A stretch of 49,426 bases of DNA from Microvirga rosea (GTDB lineage: Bacteria > Pseudomonadota > Alphaproteobacteria > Rhizobiales > Beijerinckiaceae), in contig NZ_JAJDOP010000018.1 in the NCBI RefSeq assembly GCF_020595095.1, positions 1 through 49,426 on the forward strand, written 5' to 3'. Every line of letters begins with the position of its first letter. Position 1 is the first letter of the stretch. Under the pieces are notes generated by a model. That model saw only the letters and a list, made by a program, of their open reading frames with translations, searched no databases and was not told the origin of the DNA. The position numbers and the translations under genes are program-made. Positions 10,888-18,993 of this stretch are shown in pieces.

Positions 10888-11689
10888 ACTTATTGCCGCC
10901 ATTCTGGGGGCGGCTGTCCTTACCCCCAACATGGTCTTCGCGCTCGATGCCGCGCCGCGTCCGCAACCGCTGATGCCCGCGACGAAATACGGATCGGTCC
11001 GTGAGGCCCTGCGTACGGGAATGCGCGACTACAACGCCGGAGACAAGCTGGGAGCCGCTCAGGCGCTCGAATACGCGGCCGGGCAGGGTCACACCCTGGC
11101 ACTCTGGAAGCTCGGTCGCATGTATGCGGATGGCGACGGCGTTCAGCACGACGACCTCAAGGCTTTCGAGTACTTCTCGAAGCTTGCCGATCAGAACGCG
11201 GATGAAAGCCCCGATTCTCCGAACGCGCCGGTGATTTCCAGCGCTTTCGTCGCGCTGGGCACCTATTTCCTCGACGGCATCAAGGGCACCTACGTCGCCG
11301 CCAATCCGGCCCGCGCGGTGGAGATGTTCAATTACGCCGCTTCCTACTTCAGCGATTCCAATGCGCAGTACAACCTGGCGCGCCTGTATCTCGAGGGAAC
11401 CGGGGTCGACAAGGATGTGCGGCTCGCGGCGCGCTGGCTCAACCTCGCGGCCGAGAAGGGTCATCATGCCTCCCAGGCGGTTCTCGGGCACCTTCTGATC
11501 ACCGGGCAGGGCGTTCCGCGCCAGAGGGCCCGGGGCCTGATGTGGCTGACCCTTGCCCGCGAGTCGATCGATCCGACGAAGGACCAGTGGATCGTGAAGC
11601 TCTACGATGATGCGTTCGAGAACGCGGGCGACGGCGACCGGAAGCTCGCCCTGGCTCTCCTCGAGCAATACATGCAGTCACGGCACTAG
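10874..11689 (+). CDS. exoR: ExoR-like periplasmic Sel1-repeat regulator
   Basis: 271-aa exported Sel1-repeat protein. The signal peptide starts at Met 10874 and ends near FALDA. At least three Sel1 units follow: ALWKLGRMYADGDGV (about residues 70-105), AQYNLARLYLEGTGV (about 165-200) and ASQAVLGHLLITGQGV (about 205-240). Architecture and length match ExoR of Sinorhizobium and Brucella relatives, a periplasmic protein that holds the ExoS sensor inactive and so restrains ExoS/ChvI-controlled exopolysaccharide and motility genes. Orthology is judged from size and pattern only. No exoS/chvI is in the window. The start codon lies inside the end of ilvD, suggesting translational coupling. Confidence 0.7.
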   Translation: MRTSRLIAAILGAAVLTPNMVFALDAAPRPQPLMPATKYGSVREALRTGMRDYNAGDKLGAAQALEYAAGQGHTLALWKLGRMYADGDGVQHDDLKAFEYFSKLADQNADESPDSPNAPVISSAFVALGTYFLDGIKGTYVAANPARAVEMFNYAASYFSDSNAQYNLARLYLEGTGVDKDVRLAARWLNLAAEKGHHASQAVLGHLLITGQGVPRQRARGLMWLTLARESIDPTKDQWIVKLYDDAFENAGDGDRKLALALLEQYMQSRH

Positions 11690-11701
11690 GCGGGCGACAA
11701 T

Positions 11702-11884
11702 CTAGTCTCCGCCTCCACCACCATCGCCACCCCCACCGTCTCCGCCTCCGGCATCATCGCAGCCGGACGCGTCAGAGCCTCCGCCCGCATCCCCGCTCTG
11801 TCCACGTTTCCCGCGCTTGCGGCCTTGGACGATCACGAATGCGAAGATGGCTGCGGCGATGATCCAATCGACGGGAACGTTCAC
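11702..11884 (-). CDS. Tiny membrane protein with Gly/Asp-rich tail
   Basis: A 60-aa frame from GTG 11884, preceded by GGGGG, that starts only 13 nt after the xthA stop. One predicted membrane helix (DWIIAAAIFAFVIV, residues 5-18) is followed by a basic stretch (GRKRGKRG) that should stay in the cytoplasm. The acidic low-complexity tail is made of Gly, Asp and Ser. The tail resembles Gly-rich ends of small alphaproteobacterial membrane proteins, but I do not know a function. The good ribosome site and close spacing to xthA support co-transcription. It converges on the exoR-like gene with 12 nt between the stops. Confidence 0.55.
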   Translation of the reverse strand: MNVPVDWIIAAAIFAFVIVQGRKRGKRGQSGDAGGGSDASGCDDAGGGDGGGGDGGGGGD

Positions 11885-11897
11885 CGAGCCCCCACGC

Positions 11898-12683
11898 CTA
11901 GTCGATATCCAGATCCACCATGACCGGCACATGGTCCGAAGGCTTGTCCCAGCCGCGAACCTCCTTGCGGATGGACGCCGCCTTCAGCTTATCCTGCGCC
12001 TGCGGCGACAGAAGAAGGTGGTCGATCCTGATCCCGTTGTTGCGCTGAAATGCGCCGGCCTGGTAGTCCCAGAAGGAATAGAGCCCGGGCTGATCGCTGC
12101 AGGCGCGTACGGCGTCCCCAAAACCGAGGTTCAGCAGTTCGCGGAACTTTGCCCGGCTGGTGGGCTGATAAAGCGCATCGTTGACCCAGGCGGCCGGATC
12201 CGCCGCGTCCTGGGGGTCCGGGATCACGTTGTAGTCGCCGCAAAGAACCAAAGGCTCTTCCAGGGTGAGAAGATGGCGGGCGTGGGTCTTCAACCGGTCC
12301 ATCCAGGCGAGCTTGTAATCGAATTTGGGGGTCCCGATCGGATTGCCGTTCGGCAGGTAGATCGAGGCGATCCGCACCACTCCCGCGTCGGTCGAAACAA
12401 TGCCTTCGAGGTAGCGTGCCTGTTCGTCCGCCTCGTCGCCGGGAAGACCGCGTCGCACATCCTCGAGGGGGCGCTTGGACAGGATCGCGACGCCGTTATA
12501 GGCCTTCTGCCCATGGGTCACGACGTTGTAGCCCAGCGCCTCCACCTCCGCGCGCGGGAAGGCTTCATCCACACATTTCAGTTCCTGGAGGCAAACCACG
12601 TCGGGCTCTGCACTTTTCACGAAGGTGGCGAGATGCTCCAATCGCTGCTTGATCGAATTGACGTTCCACGTGGCAATTCTCAT
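11898..12683 (-). CDS. xthA: Exodeoxyribonuclease III (AP endonuclease)
   Basis: A Mg-dependent AP endonuclease/3'-exonuclease of base-excision repair, of the endonuclease/exonuclease/phosphatase fold. Motifs visible: ATWNVNSI (Asn7), LQELKC with metal ligand Glu34, SIYLPNG, the CGDYNVIPD block with catalytic Asp and Asn, RIDHLL, and the C-terminal SDHVPV with catalytic Asp-His. At 261 aa, it has the usual ExoIII length. Leads a short minus-strand unit with the small membrane protein downstream and is divergent from the ceramidase-like gene. Confidence 0.93.
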   Translation of the reverse strand: MRIATWNVNSIKQRLEHLATFVKSAEPDVVCLQELKCVDEAFPRAEVEALGYNVVTHGQKAYNGVAILSKRPLEDVRRGLPGDEADEQARYLEGIVSTDAGVVRIASIYLPNGNPIGTPKFDYKLAWMDRLKTHARHLLTLEEPLVLCGDYNVIPDPQDAADPAAWVNDALYQPTSRAKFRELLNLGFGDAVRACSDQPGLYSFWDYQAGAFQRNNGIRIDHLLLSPQAQDKLKAASIRKEVRGWDKPSDHVPVMVDLDID

Positions 12684-12779
12684 CGTCTCTCGCTCACTTC
12701 TTTCTCCAGCTTCTGTTTCATCGGATGTTCGTCAAGGACTGGCAAGGCGAAACAGGAACTCATCAACACGGATACTGCG

Positions 12780-13457
12780 ATGTCCGCCTCCTGGTTCTCG
12801 GCCGTCGACAACTATTGCGAACGCACCAGCGCCGCATTCTGGTCCGAGCCGCTGAACGCCATCACCAACGCGGCCTTCCTGGCGGCGGCCGCCTATGCGT
12901 TCGTTCAGTGGCGGCGAGGGGGCGGAAAGGATGCGCCGGCCCTTTGGCTCATTGCCGTTACGACGGTCGTCGGCATCGGAAGCTTTCTCTTCCATACCGT
13001 TGCGGAGCGCTGGGCCCTTCTGGCGGATGTCCTGCCGATCGCGGTCTTCATCTATAGCTATTTCCTCCTCGCCATGCGCCGGTATCTGGGGCTCGGCACC
13101 GTTCCGGCCATCGTCGTGACACTGGCGTTCGCTGCCTTCAACATGTCGTTCGAGCCTCTTTGGCGCAGCGTCGTCCCGCAAGTGACCCTCAACGGCTCTC
13201 TCGGCTACGTGCCGGCGGCGGCCGCGCTCCTGGTCGTCGGCGCCCTTTGCATGTCGAAGGGCGAAGTACGGGCGGGACGGGCGTTGCTTTGGGCGGCTCT
13301 GGTCTTCGCCGTCTCCCTCGTGTTCCGTTCCTTCGATCAGGCGATCTGTGCGACCTTGCCGATCGGGACACATTTTCTCTGGCACATCCTGAACGGGGTT
13401 GTGTTGGGAATCCTGACGCTCGCCGCCATCGCGCACCGGAACGGGATTGCCCGATGA
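12780..13457 (+). CDS. Ceramidase-like membrane hydrolase (CREST superfamily)
   Basis: 225-aa polytopic membrane protein with about seven hydrophobic helices. It carries the metal-hydrolase pattern of alkaline ceramidases and the CREST superfamily: Ser68 and His72 (GSFLFH), Asp83 (LADVLP), and His198/His202 in GTHFLWHILNG. The Ser-x3-His-x10-Asp spacing equals that of eukaryotic alkaline ceramidase, and the N-terminal YCERTSAAFWSEPLNAITN is also typical. The likely activity is amide hydrolysis on a lipid, but the substrate is unknown and bacterial homologues are uncharacterised to my knowledge. The start is ATG 12780 with a weak ribosome site. An ATGA overlap joins it to the next gene. Confidence 0.8.
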   Translation: MSASWFSAVDNYCERTSAAFWSEPLNAITNAAFLAAAAYAFVQWRRGGGKDAPALWLIAVTTVVGIGSFLFHTVAERWALLADVLPIAVFIYSYFLLAMRRYLGLGTVPAIVVTLAFAAFNMSFEPLWRSVVPQVTLNGSLGYVPAAAALLVVGALCMSKGEVRAGRALLWAALVFAVSLVFRSFDQAICATLPIGTHFLWHILNGVVLGILTLAAIAHRNGIAR

Positions 13458-13996
13458 TCGAGGTCCATGGATACGCGATCGTATCGGATGACGACCGGAT
13501 CGCCGACGCGCAGGGCAGAATGCCCGATGCCCTGCGCAGCGAGGCGGACTGGACGTATTTCCAGCAGGAGCTCGATCGATCCGCCGCGACGGTGCTCGGA
13601 CGGCTCGGACACGAGGCTCATCCCAATCCCCGAAGCCGATTGCGCGTCGTGGTCTCATCATCGGTCCGCGATCTCGAAAGACGCCCCGACGGCTGGTGGT
13701 GGAATCCGGCCGGTGTCTCGTGGAGCGAGGCAGGCCGCACCGTCCTGCCGAGCGGCGGGCGGGTTGCCGTGCCCGGAGGACGCCGGGTCTTCGACCTGTT
13801 TCTCGGGATCGGCTACACGGCTTTCCACCTCACGAGGGCCGAAGGCGTCAGCGTCCCCGGCGGGACGGCTCTATTTTCCGCTTGCGATAACGGCGTGACG
13901 GCAGAGACCGTCCTGGCCGGAAACGGCTTACGTCCCGGCGGACGTCGGATTCTCGACCCTGTGGGTCCCGTCAGCCTGACCGTTTGGCAGCGCTGA
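13454..13996 (+). CDS. DHFR/RibD-fold protein of unknown function
   Basis: A 180-aa soluble protein whose ATG overlaps the stop codon of the ceramidase-like gene (ATGA), so translation is probably coupled. The N-terminus HGYAIVSDDDRIADAQGRMP and the later GHEAHPNP, VAVPGGRRVFDLFL and GYTAFHLTRAEGV segments follow the pattern of the dihydrofolate reductase/RibD C-terminal fold, where a G-G-x-x-hydrophobic turn binds NADPH. This assignment is by eye and weak. No thymidylate synthase or riboflavin genes are nearby. An accessory role with the membrane hydrolase is only inferred from the overlap. Confidence 0.6.
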   Translation: MIEVHGYAIVSDDDRIADAQGRMPDALRSEADWTYFQQELDRSAATVLGRLGHEAHPNPRSRLRVVVSSSVRDLERRPDGWWWNPAGVSWSEAGRTVLPSGGRVAVPGGRRVFDLFLGIGYTAFHLTRAEGVSVPGGTALFSACDNGVTAETVLAGNGLRPGGRRILDPVGPVSLTVWQR

Positions 13997-14051
13997 CCGA
14001 AACCTCGGCCCATCTCTGACGTTGACCCGAGGCAGAGCCCCGGGAGGAACC

Positions 14052-14570
14052 ATGAGATACCTTGCTACGACAGCTGTTCTCGCCAGTCTTCTCCTGGCCG
14101 GAGCAGCCATTGCCCAAAGCGGAGGCGGTTCCGGCGGTGGATCGGGTGGCGGATCCGGCGGCGGCAGCAGCGGCGGGGCGAGCTCCGGTGCAAGTTCGGG
14201 CGGCGGGAGCTCGGGCGGTGGAACGGGCTCGTCCGGCGCTACCGGCTCAGGCGTTGGCACGGGCTCGCCCGGAGTGACGCCCGGAACGCCTTCTCCAGGC
14301 TCTTCGCCGAACGCCCAGACGGCACCTTTGCCGCCCCCGGGCAGTCAGGGGAGCAGTGGTACCGCCGCCGGCAACAATACCGGCGGGGTGGACTCCAGCG
14401 GTGCCGGGCCGACGACAACCGGATCGAGCGGCCCGGGCATCGGCGGTCCCAACACCCGTCGGCCGACCGATCCCGCAGCGATTGCGCCGACCGAGCGCGA
14501 AGAGCAGCTCAACCGCCGGGAGCAGGATATCAATCGGCGGGTGAAGCGCGGCATTTGTAACGGCTGCTGA
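14052..14570 (+). CDS. Secreted Gly/Ser-rich protein with charged Cys tail
   Basis: 172 aa from ATG 14052 behind a strong GGGAGGAAC site; a longer start at 14022 would spoil the signal peptide. Signal peptide residues 1-22 end in AIAQS. About 80 residues are low-complexity Gly/Ser (GGGSGGGSGG-like), then Pro/Thr/Gly. The last 30 residues are different: a charged, helix-forming PTEREEQLNRREQ segment ending in RGICNGC with two cysteines. The low-complexity part looks like a flexible linker. The conserved-looking part is the tail. Function unknown. The next gene is convergent, 3 nt away. Confidence 0.75.
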   Translation: MRYLATTAVLASLLLAGAAIAQSGGGSGGGSGGGSGGGSSGGASSGASSGGGSSGGGTGSSGATGSGVGTGSPGVTPGTPSPGSSPNAQTAPLPPPGSQGSSGTAAGNNTGGVDSSGAGPTTTGSSGPGIGGPNTRRPTDPAAIAPTEREEQLNRREQDINRRVKRGICNGC

Positions 14571-14573
14571 GGC

Positions 14574-15665
14574 TTACGCGGCCCGTTCGAGCGACGGATA
14601 GTCGGTATAGCCTTCCGCTTGACCGCCATAGAACGTCGTCCGATCGGGCTCGTTGAGTGGAGCCTTGAGGCGGAACCGCTCCGCCAAGTCCGGATTGGCG
14701 ATGTACAGCCGTCCAAAGGCCACGAGATCGGCACGTCCGCTCGCAACAGCCTCGGACGCCGTCGCGTGGTCGTATCCGTTGTTCGCAATGTAAGTGCCGC
14801 GGAAGGCCGCGCGCAGGCCGGCGTAGTCCACCGCAACCGCGTTCCGATCGCCGCCCGTGGCCCCTTCGATGACGTGAATATAGCCGATCCCCAAGGCGTC
14901 GAGCTTGCCCACCACATGGCTGAACAAGGCTTGTGGATCGGAATCCGCCGCGTCATTGACCGGGGCCGGAGACAGCCGGATGCCGACACGGTTGCGATCC
15001 CAGACCTTGAGAACGGCCTCCGTCGCTTCGAGGGTCAGACGCGCCCTGTTCTCGATGGAGCCGCCATAGGCGTCCGTGCGCTTGTTTGAGCCGTCCTTCA
15101 TGAACTGGTCGAGCAGGTAGCCGTTGGCCGCATGAATTTCGACGCCGTCGAAGCCTGCTTCCTTGGCGTTGCGGGCGGCGGTTTCATAGTCGCCGAGAAT
15201 GCGCGGGATTTCGGAAAGCTCCAGTGCTCGCGGTTCGGACACGTCGGCAAAGCCGTTCTGAAGAAAAGTCTTCGTGTTGGCGCGTATGGCCGAAGGGCCG
15301 ACCGGGGCGCTGCCGCCGGGCTGGAGCGACACATGGGAAACCCGGCCCACATGCCAGAGCTGAATGAAGATCCGGCCTCCCGACTTGTGAACGGCATCGG
15401 TCACTTTTCTCCAGGCGGCGACCTGTTCTGGCGAATAGATACCCGGCGTGCTGAGATAGCCTTGGCCCTCGGGGGAGATCTGCGAACCTTCCGAGATCAG
15501 AAGGCCTGCGGTGGCCCGCTGTGCGTAATAGGTCGCCGCCAGCGCACCGGGCACATCGGCCTCGCCGGCACGATTGCGGGTCAGCGGCGCCATCACGAGG
15601 CGATTGGGCAACGTGAGGTCTCCGAGCCGAAACGGCTGGAGAAGAGGATCGGCGGATGTGCTCAT
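14574..15665 (-). CDS. nemA: Old yellow enzyme family alkene reductase
   Basis: FMN-dependent NADPH reductase of the NemA/OYE family that reduces activated C=C bonds, nitro groups or N-ethylmaleimide; cytoplasmic. Typical features: LTLPNRLVMAPLTRNR near the N-terminus, QLWHVGRVSH (102-111), HAANGYLLDQF with active-site His178 and Asn181, and VAFGRLYIANPDL near the C-terminus. 363 aa is normal. A perfect 11-bp inverted repeat begins directly upstream of the start codon and overlaps the ribosome-binding region, suggesting repression by a local or distant regulator. An aldo/keto reductase gene lies upstream on the same strand. Confidence 0.9.
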   Translation of the reverse strand: MSTSADPLLQPFRLGDLTLPNRLVMAPLTRNRAGEADVPGALAATYYAQRATAGLLISEGSQISPEGQGYLSTPGIYSPEQVAAWRKVTDAVHKSGGRIFIQLWHVGRVSHVSLQPGGSAPVGPSAIRANTKTFLQNGFADVSEPRALELSEIPRILGDYETAARNAKEAGFDGVEIHAANGYLLDQFMKDGSNKRTDAYGGSIENRARLTLEATEAVLKVWDRNRVGIRLSPAPVNDAADSDPQALFSHVVGKLDALGIGYIHVIEGATGGDRNAVAVDYAGLRAAFRGTYIANNGYDHATASEAVASGRADLVAFGRLYIANPDLAERFRLKAPLNEPDRTTFYGGQAEGYTDYPSLERAA

Positions 15666-15721
15666 TATTATCTCATATAGATTGTGGAATTCGGGAATAC
15701 CCGAACCAAGATGAGATAATA
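15666..15721 (-). promoter_or_regulatory. Inverted repeat upstream of nemA (probable operator)
   Basis: TATTATCTCAT at 15666-15676 and ATGAGATAATA at 15711-15721 are perfect 11-bp inverted copies with centres 45 bp apart. The first copy abuts the nemA start codon. The core TCTCAT/ATGAGA is also found in the palindrome upstream of the TetR gene at 41461. The repressor is not known. Confidence 0.6.
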
Positions 15722-15815
15722 AGAGGGCTGCCTCCTACAAGGTTCGCAAACATGCGCGGCGGAGAGGTCTCCGTCGCGCATGGTGCATGAAAAGCCGCGA
15801 AATCTTGCGTTGACT

Positions 15816-16766
15816 CTAGAATCCGCTCGCCTTGTTCAGTTGCTCCAGCGCCACCGCGTCGAGGCGGAGCCGGGTCGCGCCGAGGAGTTCGTTGAGTTGC
15901 TCGACCTTGGTGGCGCTCGCGATAGGAGCCGTGATGCTGGGCTGGGCCATCAGCCAGGCCAAGGCAACCTGCGCCGGACTCGCGTTGTGATGAAGCGCGA
16001 CCTCATCGAGGGCGGATAGAATCCGCAGACCCCGGTCGTTCAGGTATTTCGCCATGTTCCCGCCGCGGACACTTTTCCCGAAATCCTTTTCCGAGCGGTA
16101 CTTGCCGGTGAGAAAGCCGCTGGCGAGGCCGTAATAGGGAATGACCCCGACCTCGTTTTCGCGGCACAAAGGCCCGAGTTCGCGCTCGAACTCGGCACGG
16201 TCCGAGAGATTGTAGAGGGGCTGCAGGCTCTCATAGCGCGGAAGCCCCATCCGGGCGCTGATATCGAGCGCTTCCTTGAGACGGGCGGCCGTGAAATTCG
16301 ACGCGCCGATCACGCGGACCTTGCCGCTGCTGATGAGATCCGCATAGGCGCTCAGCGTTTCCTCCTGAGGCGTCTCGGGATCGTCGCGGTGCGATTGGTA
16401 CAGGTCGATGTAAGTCGTCTGAAGTCGTTTGAGGGATTCCTCGACAGCAGCCGTGATACGGGCTTTCGACAGCCCCTTCTTCGTCGGCCCCATCTCCGAG
16501 CCGACCTTGGTGGCGATCACGACCCGGTCACGGTTTCCGCGCGCCTTCATCCACCGGCCGATAATGGCTTCCGATTCTCCGCCTTCATGGCCCGGAACCC
16601 AGCGCGAATACACGTCGGCGGTGTCGATGAAGTTGAAGCCCGCCTCCACCAGGGCATCGAGAATGCGAAACGAGATTTGCTCGTCGGCGGTCCATCCGAA
16701 GACGTTTCCTCCGAGACAAAACGGCGGCACCATGAGGTTCGATCGGCCCAAACGACGCTTATCCAT
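15816..16766 (-). CDS. Aldo/keto reductase
   Basis: NADPH-dependent aldehyde/ketone reductase of the AKR (beta/alpha)8 fold. From ATG 16766, behind AGGAGAGCGCA, it is 316 aa. It shows MDKRRLGRSNLMVPPFCLGG, FIDTADVYSRW (catalytic Asp and Tyr), ATKVG with the catalytic Lys, LYQSHRDDPETP (catalytic His), VIGASNF, and the C-terminal cofactor region ITAPIASATKVEQ. This is the YajO/YghZ-like subgroup rather than the aldose reductases. The upstream extension to 16886 has no protein character. The physiological substrate is unknown. It precedes nemA on the same strand and could share a role in carbonyl or enal detoxification. Confidence 0.9.
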   Translation of the reverse strand: MDKRRLGRSNLMVPPFCLGGNVFGWTADEQISFRILDALVEAGFNFIDTADVYSRWVPGHEGGESEAIIGRWMKARGNRDRVVIATKVGSEMGPTKKGLSKARITAAVEESLKRLQTTYIDLYQSHRDDPETPQEETLSAYADLISSGKVRVIGASNFTAARLKEALDISARMGLPRYESLQPLYNLSDRAEFERELGPLCRENEVGVIPYYGLASGFLTGKYRSEKDFGKSVRGGNMAKYLNDRGLRILSALDEVALHHNASPAQVALAWLMAQPSITAPIASATKVEQLNELLGATRLRLDAVALEQLNKASGF

Positions 16767-16833
16767 TGCGCTCTCCTGTTCGGAGCCGAGATGTGTCATG
16801 ACGCAGCGTAACTCAAGAGGCGGCTTGCGATCT

Positions 16834-17949
16834 TCAGATCGAAACCACGTGATTATCCCACACCCACCGCCCGAGCTCCGTTCCACCGAGCGATTTCAGC
16901 TGATCTTGCGCAACGGGCGCGAGGCTGACCCCGGAATTGCCCGATGTCGCCAGGAATACGCCGTCCATCGGCGCGGCAACGACACCGCACACGTCGGACA
17001 TGCGGCGACGGCCGAGGAAGCGGCCCGTGTCCAGATTCCAGAATGCAATGGTGTTCCCGACGGGGCTTGTCGCTGCCGCGAACGTCCCCGAAGCGTCGAG
17101 CGCCACCGATCCCACGTAATTCCTCATGGCATCGAGGGCGTCGTCCGGCATTTCGAGGAAACGGCTCTTGCCGTCCGGCATGAGGGTTCCGACGAGAGCC
17201 GGCATTTCCGTGTCGTCGCCCGTGAACTGGCAGCCGAACAGGGTCTCTCCGCGAGGCGATACGGCAAGATGGCGGATGCTCAACCCCTTCAGATCAGGTC
17301 CGAGATCGACTTTCAGGAGAACGCTTTCGCTGGAAGGATCCACAATGGCGAGACTGGGCTCCATCTGGTCCTTGTTCAGGATTTCGCGCCCGGTTTGCGG
17401 GTTCGTCCTGATCCCGCCATTGGCCACCACGATGTGACGGTTGCCCGGCAGGTAGGCGAGATCATGCGGACCGACGCCGAAGCTCGGCATCTCGCCGACG
17501 CGCCGGTACCCGTTTCGGGCATCGTAAATGCCGAGCACACCGTCTCCGGCGGCAACATGATTCTCGGTCGCGTAAAGGAGCGCGCCATCCGCGGAGAAGA
17601 CGCCATGGCCATAAAAGTGTCTCCCCTCCGGGGAGGTCACGACCTGGCGCACCTCGCCGGACATCCGGTCGACGATCGCCGCCCAGTTTCCCGGTCGCCG
17701 GGCGAACACGACGAGATCGGACGAGGCAGGCCTTAGGGCGATGTCGTGCCCACGGTCGGGCAGGCGCGTGTTGAACAGCATCTCGCCGTCGAGGGAGAAC
17801 ACGGCGACGGATGCAGCGTTTTCGCCCGCGAAGCAGGCAGACACGAAAAGCGGCCGTTCACCGGCAGCGTAGGCCCGTCGGGGGTAGAAGGAGCCCGCGA
17901 CGGCTGCGCCGAGCGCGCCCAGAAACGAGCGTCGATCAATCACCGTCAC
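16834..17949 (-). CDS. DUF1513 beta-propeller protein of the imelysin operon
   Basis: Last gene of the five-gene iron operon. About 371 aa from GTG 17949 (GTG 17943 is also possible); both lie within the end of the upstream imelysin gene, so translation is probably coupled. The N-terminus carries a twin-arginine signal (DRRSFLGALGAAVAGS), implying export in folded form. The rest matches DUF1513, a WD40/YVTN-like beta-propeller: GHDIALRP, GHGVFSADGALLYATENH, GPHDLAYLPGNRHIVVANGG, IRHLAVSPRGETLF. The molecular role is not known. The family is habitually found with imelysins and di-haem oxidoreductases, so a part in periplasmic iron uptake is inferred. Confidence 0.85.
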   Translation of the reverse strand: MTVIDRRSFLGALGAAVAGSFYPRRAYAAGERPLFVSACFAGENAASVAVFSLDGEMLFNTRLPDRGHDIALRPASSDLVVFARRPGNWAAIVDRMSGEVRQVVTSPEGRHFYGHGVFSADGALLYATENHVAAGDGVLGIYDARNGYRRVGEMPSFGVGPHDLAYLPGNRHIVVANGGIRTNPQTGREILNKDQMEPSLAIVDPSSESVLLKVDLGPDLKGLSIRHLAVSPRGETLFGCQFTGDDTEMPALVGTLMPDGKSRFLEMPDDALDAMRNYVGSVALDASGTFAAATSPVGNTIAFWNLDTGRFLGRRRMSDVCGVVAAPMDGVFLATSGNSGVSLAPVAQDQLKSLGGTELGRWVWDNHVVSI

Positions 17950-18985
17950 GACTGTTGAACCCCAAGGAAATGCCCAAAGCCGCAGGAACGGCGGCCTGTG
18001 CGGTCTCGCGCAGGGAATGCACGGCATCGCGCAGCAGGACGAGATTGCGTCGCTCCTTCGGATCCGCGGTGGCCTTCCCGATATCGGCGGGCGCGCCTTC
18101 CGTCATGCCGCGCGCGGTGCGAAGAGCGAAACCAAGGGAACTTCCCTCATCGGACGCAGGATCGACCAGGATCTGTCCCAGCGCCTGCGCCGCTTCGAGG
18201 TTGATGGCAATGGCCCGCATGGACCGACCGCTGCGCCATCCCTCCGCCAGGGTCGGCCGCACGTTCTCGGTGCCGTCTCCCATCACGGCGCCGAGCTTCT
18301 GATCGTCGACGATATCGAAAAGACCCAGATAATCCGTGGCAAGGCGTGTCGCCGCCTCCTCGATCTTCGCATCGTCTCCTGTCTCGAGGGAGGTGAGAAC
18401 ACCGTCCGGCCGGGTCCATTCATCGAGAACCTGGGCGCTGGTTCGAGCGAGGTTGCTCGCAATGGCAACCGCGACATTGCAGCGGCGTGTCGCTTCCGCG
18501 GATCCACTGGTGAAGGCACCCGCAGCATCCGGATCGTAGAGAAGACGCTCAAGAGCGGAGAACCCTTGCACGGCGGCACTCGTCTGCGCGAAGCGCTCCG
18601 GCGTCAGATCGTCGGTTCCTTTGCGCGCCAACAGGTTCGTCAAGCCTCTGCCGATCGCGTTCTTGCGCTCGGGCCAGTGAGCCATTCGCTCGAAGCGGAA
18701 ATCCGTGCCGACCGGTCCGTAGAGCACGAACTCGATTCCGGACCAGGCATCCGCCGCGGTGTGGTAGCTGCTTTTCAGACCCGCGAGCCCATCCGCCTTG
18801 GGAGCTGCGCAGAAAGCCGACCACGCGTCCTGTTCGGCCTTGGTGGCCTGGGCGAGGGTTTCATAGCGGGGAATGACGAAGTCCTTGACCGCCCGGAGGA
18901 TCGTCTCCCGTCGACCGGGATTCTCCTGCGCGACGGCCGGAACCGAGAAGGCGAAGCAGAAGAGGGCGAGCAGCTTTGTGCGCAT
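17936..18985 (-). CDS. Imelysin family protein (second copy)
   Basis: 349-aa exported imelysin-like protein. ATG 18985 is preferred, with GTG 18997 (which overlaps the previous stop as GTGA) as an alternative. The signal peptide MRTKLLALFCFAFSVPAVAQ is clear. Helical imelysin features follow: AWSGIEFVLYGPVG, FSALERLLYDP and DDQKLGAVMGDG. The canonical GxHxxE iron-site motif is not present in its usual form, unlike in the first imelysin of the operon, so the two copies probably do different jobs. Imelysins are periplasmic or membrane-attached iron-uptake proteins related to EfeO. It is transcribed with the genes either side. Confidence 0.85.
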   Translation of the reverse strand: MRTKLLALFCFAFSVPAVAQENPGRRETILRAVKDFVIPRYETLAQATKAEQDAWSAFCAAPKADGLAGLKSSYHTAADAWSGIEFVLYGPVGTDFRFERMAHWPERKNAIGRGLTNLLARKGTDDLTPERFAQTSAAVQGFSALERLLYDPDAAGAFTSGSAEATRRCNVAVAIASNLARTSAQVLDEWTRPDGVLTSLETGDDAKIEEAATRLATDYLGLFDIVDDQKLGAVMGDGTENVRPTLAEGWRSGRSMRAIAINLEAAQALGQILVDPASDEGSSLGFALRTARGMTEGAPADIGKATADPKERRNLVLLRDAVHSLRETAQAAVPAALGISLGFNSRDGD

Positions 18986-18993
18986 GACGCGTC

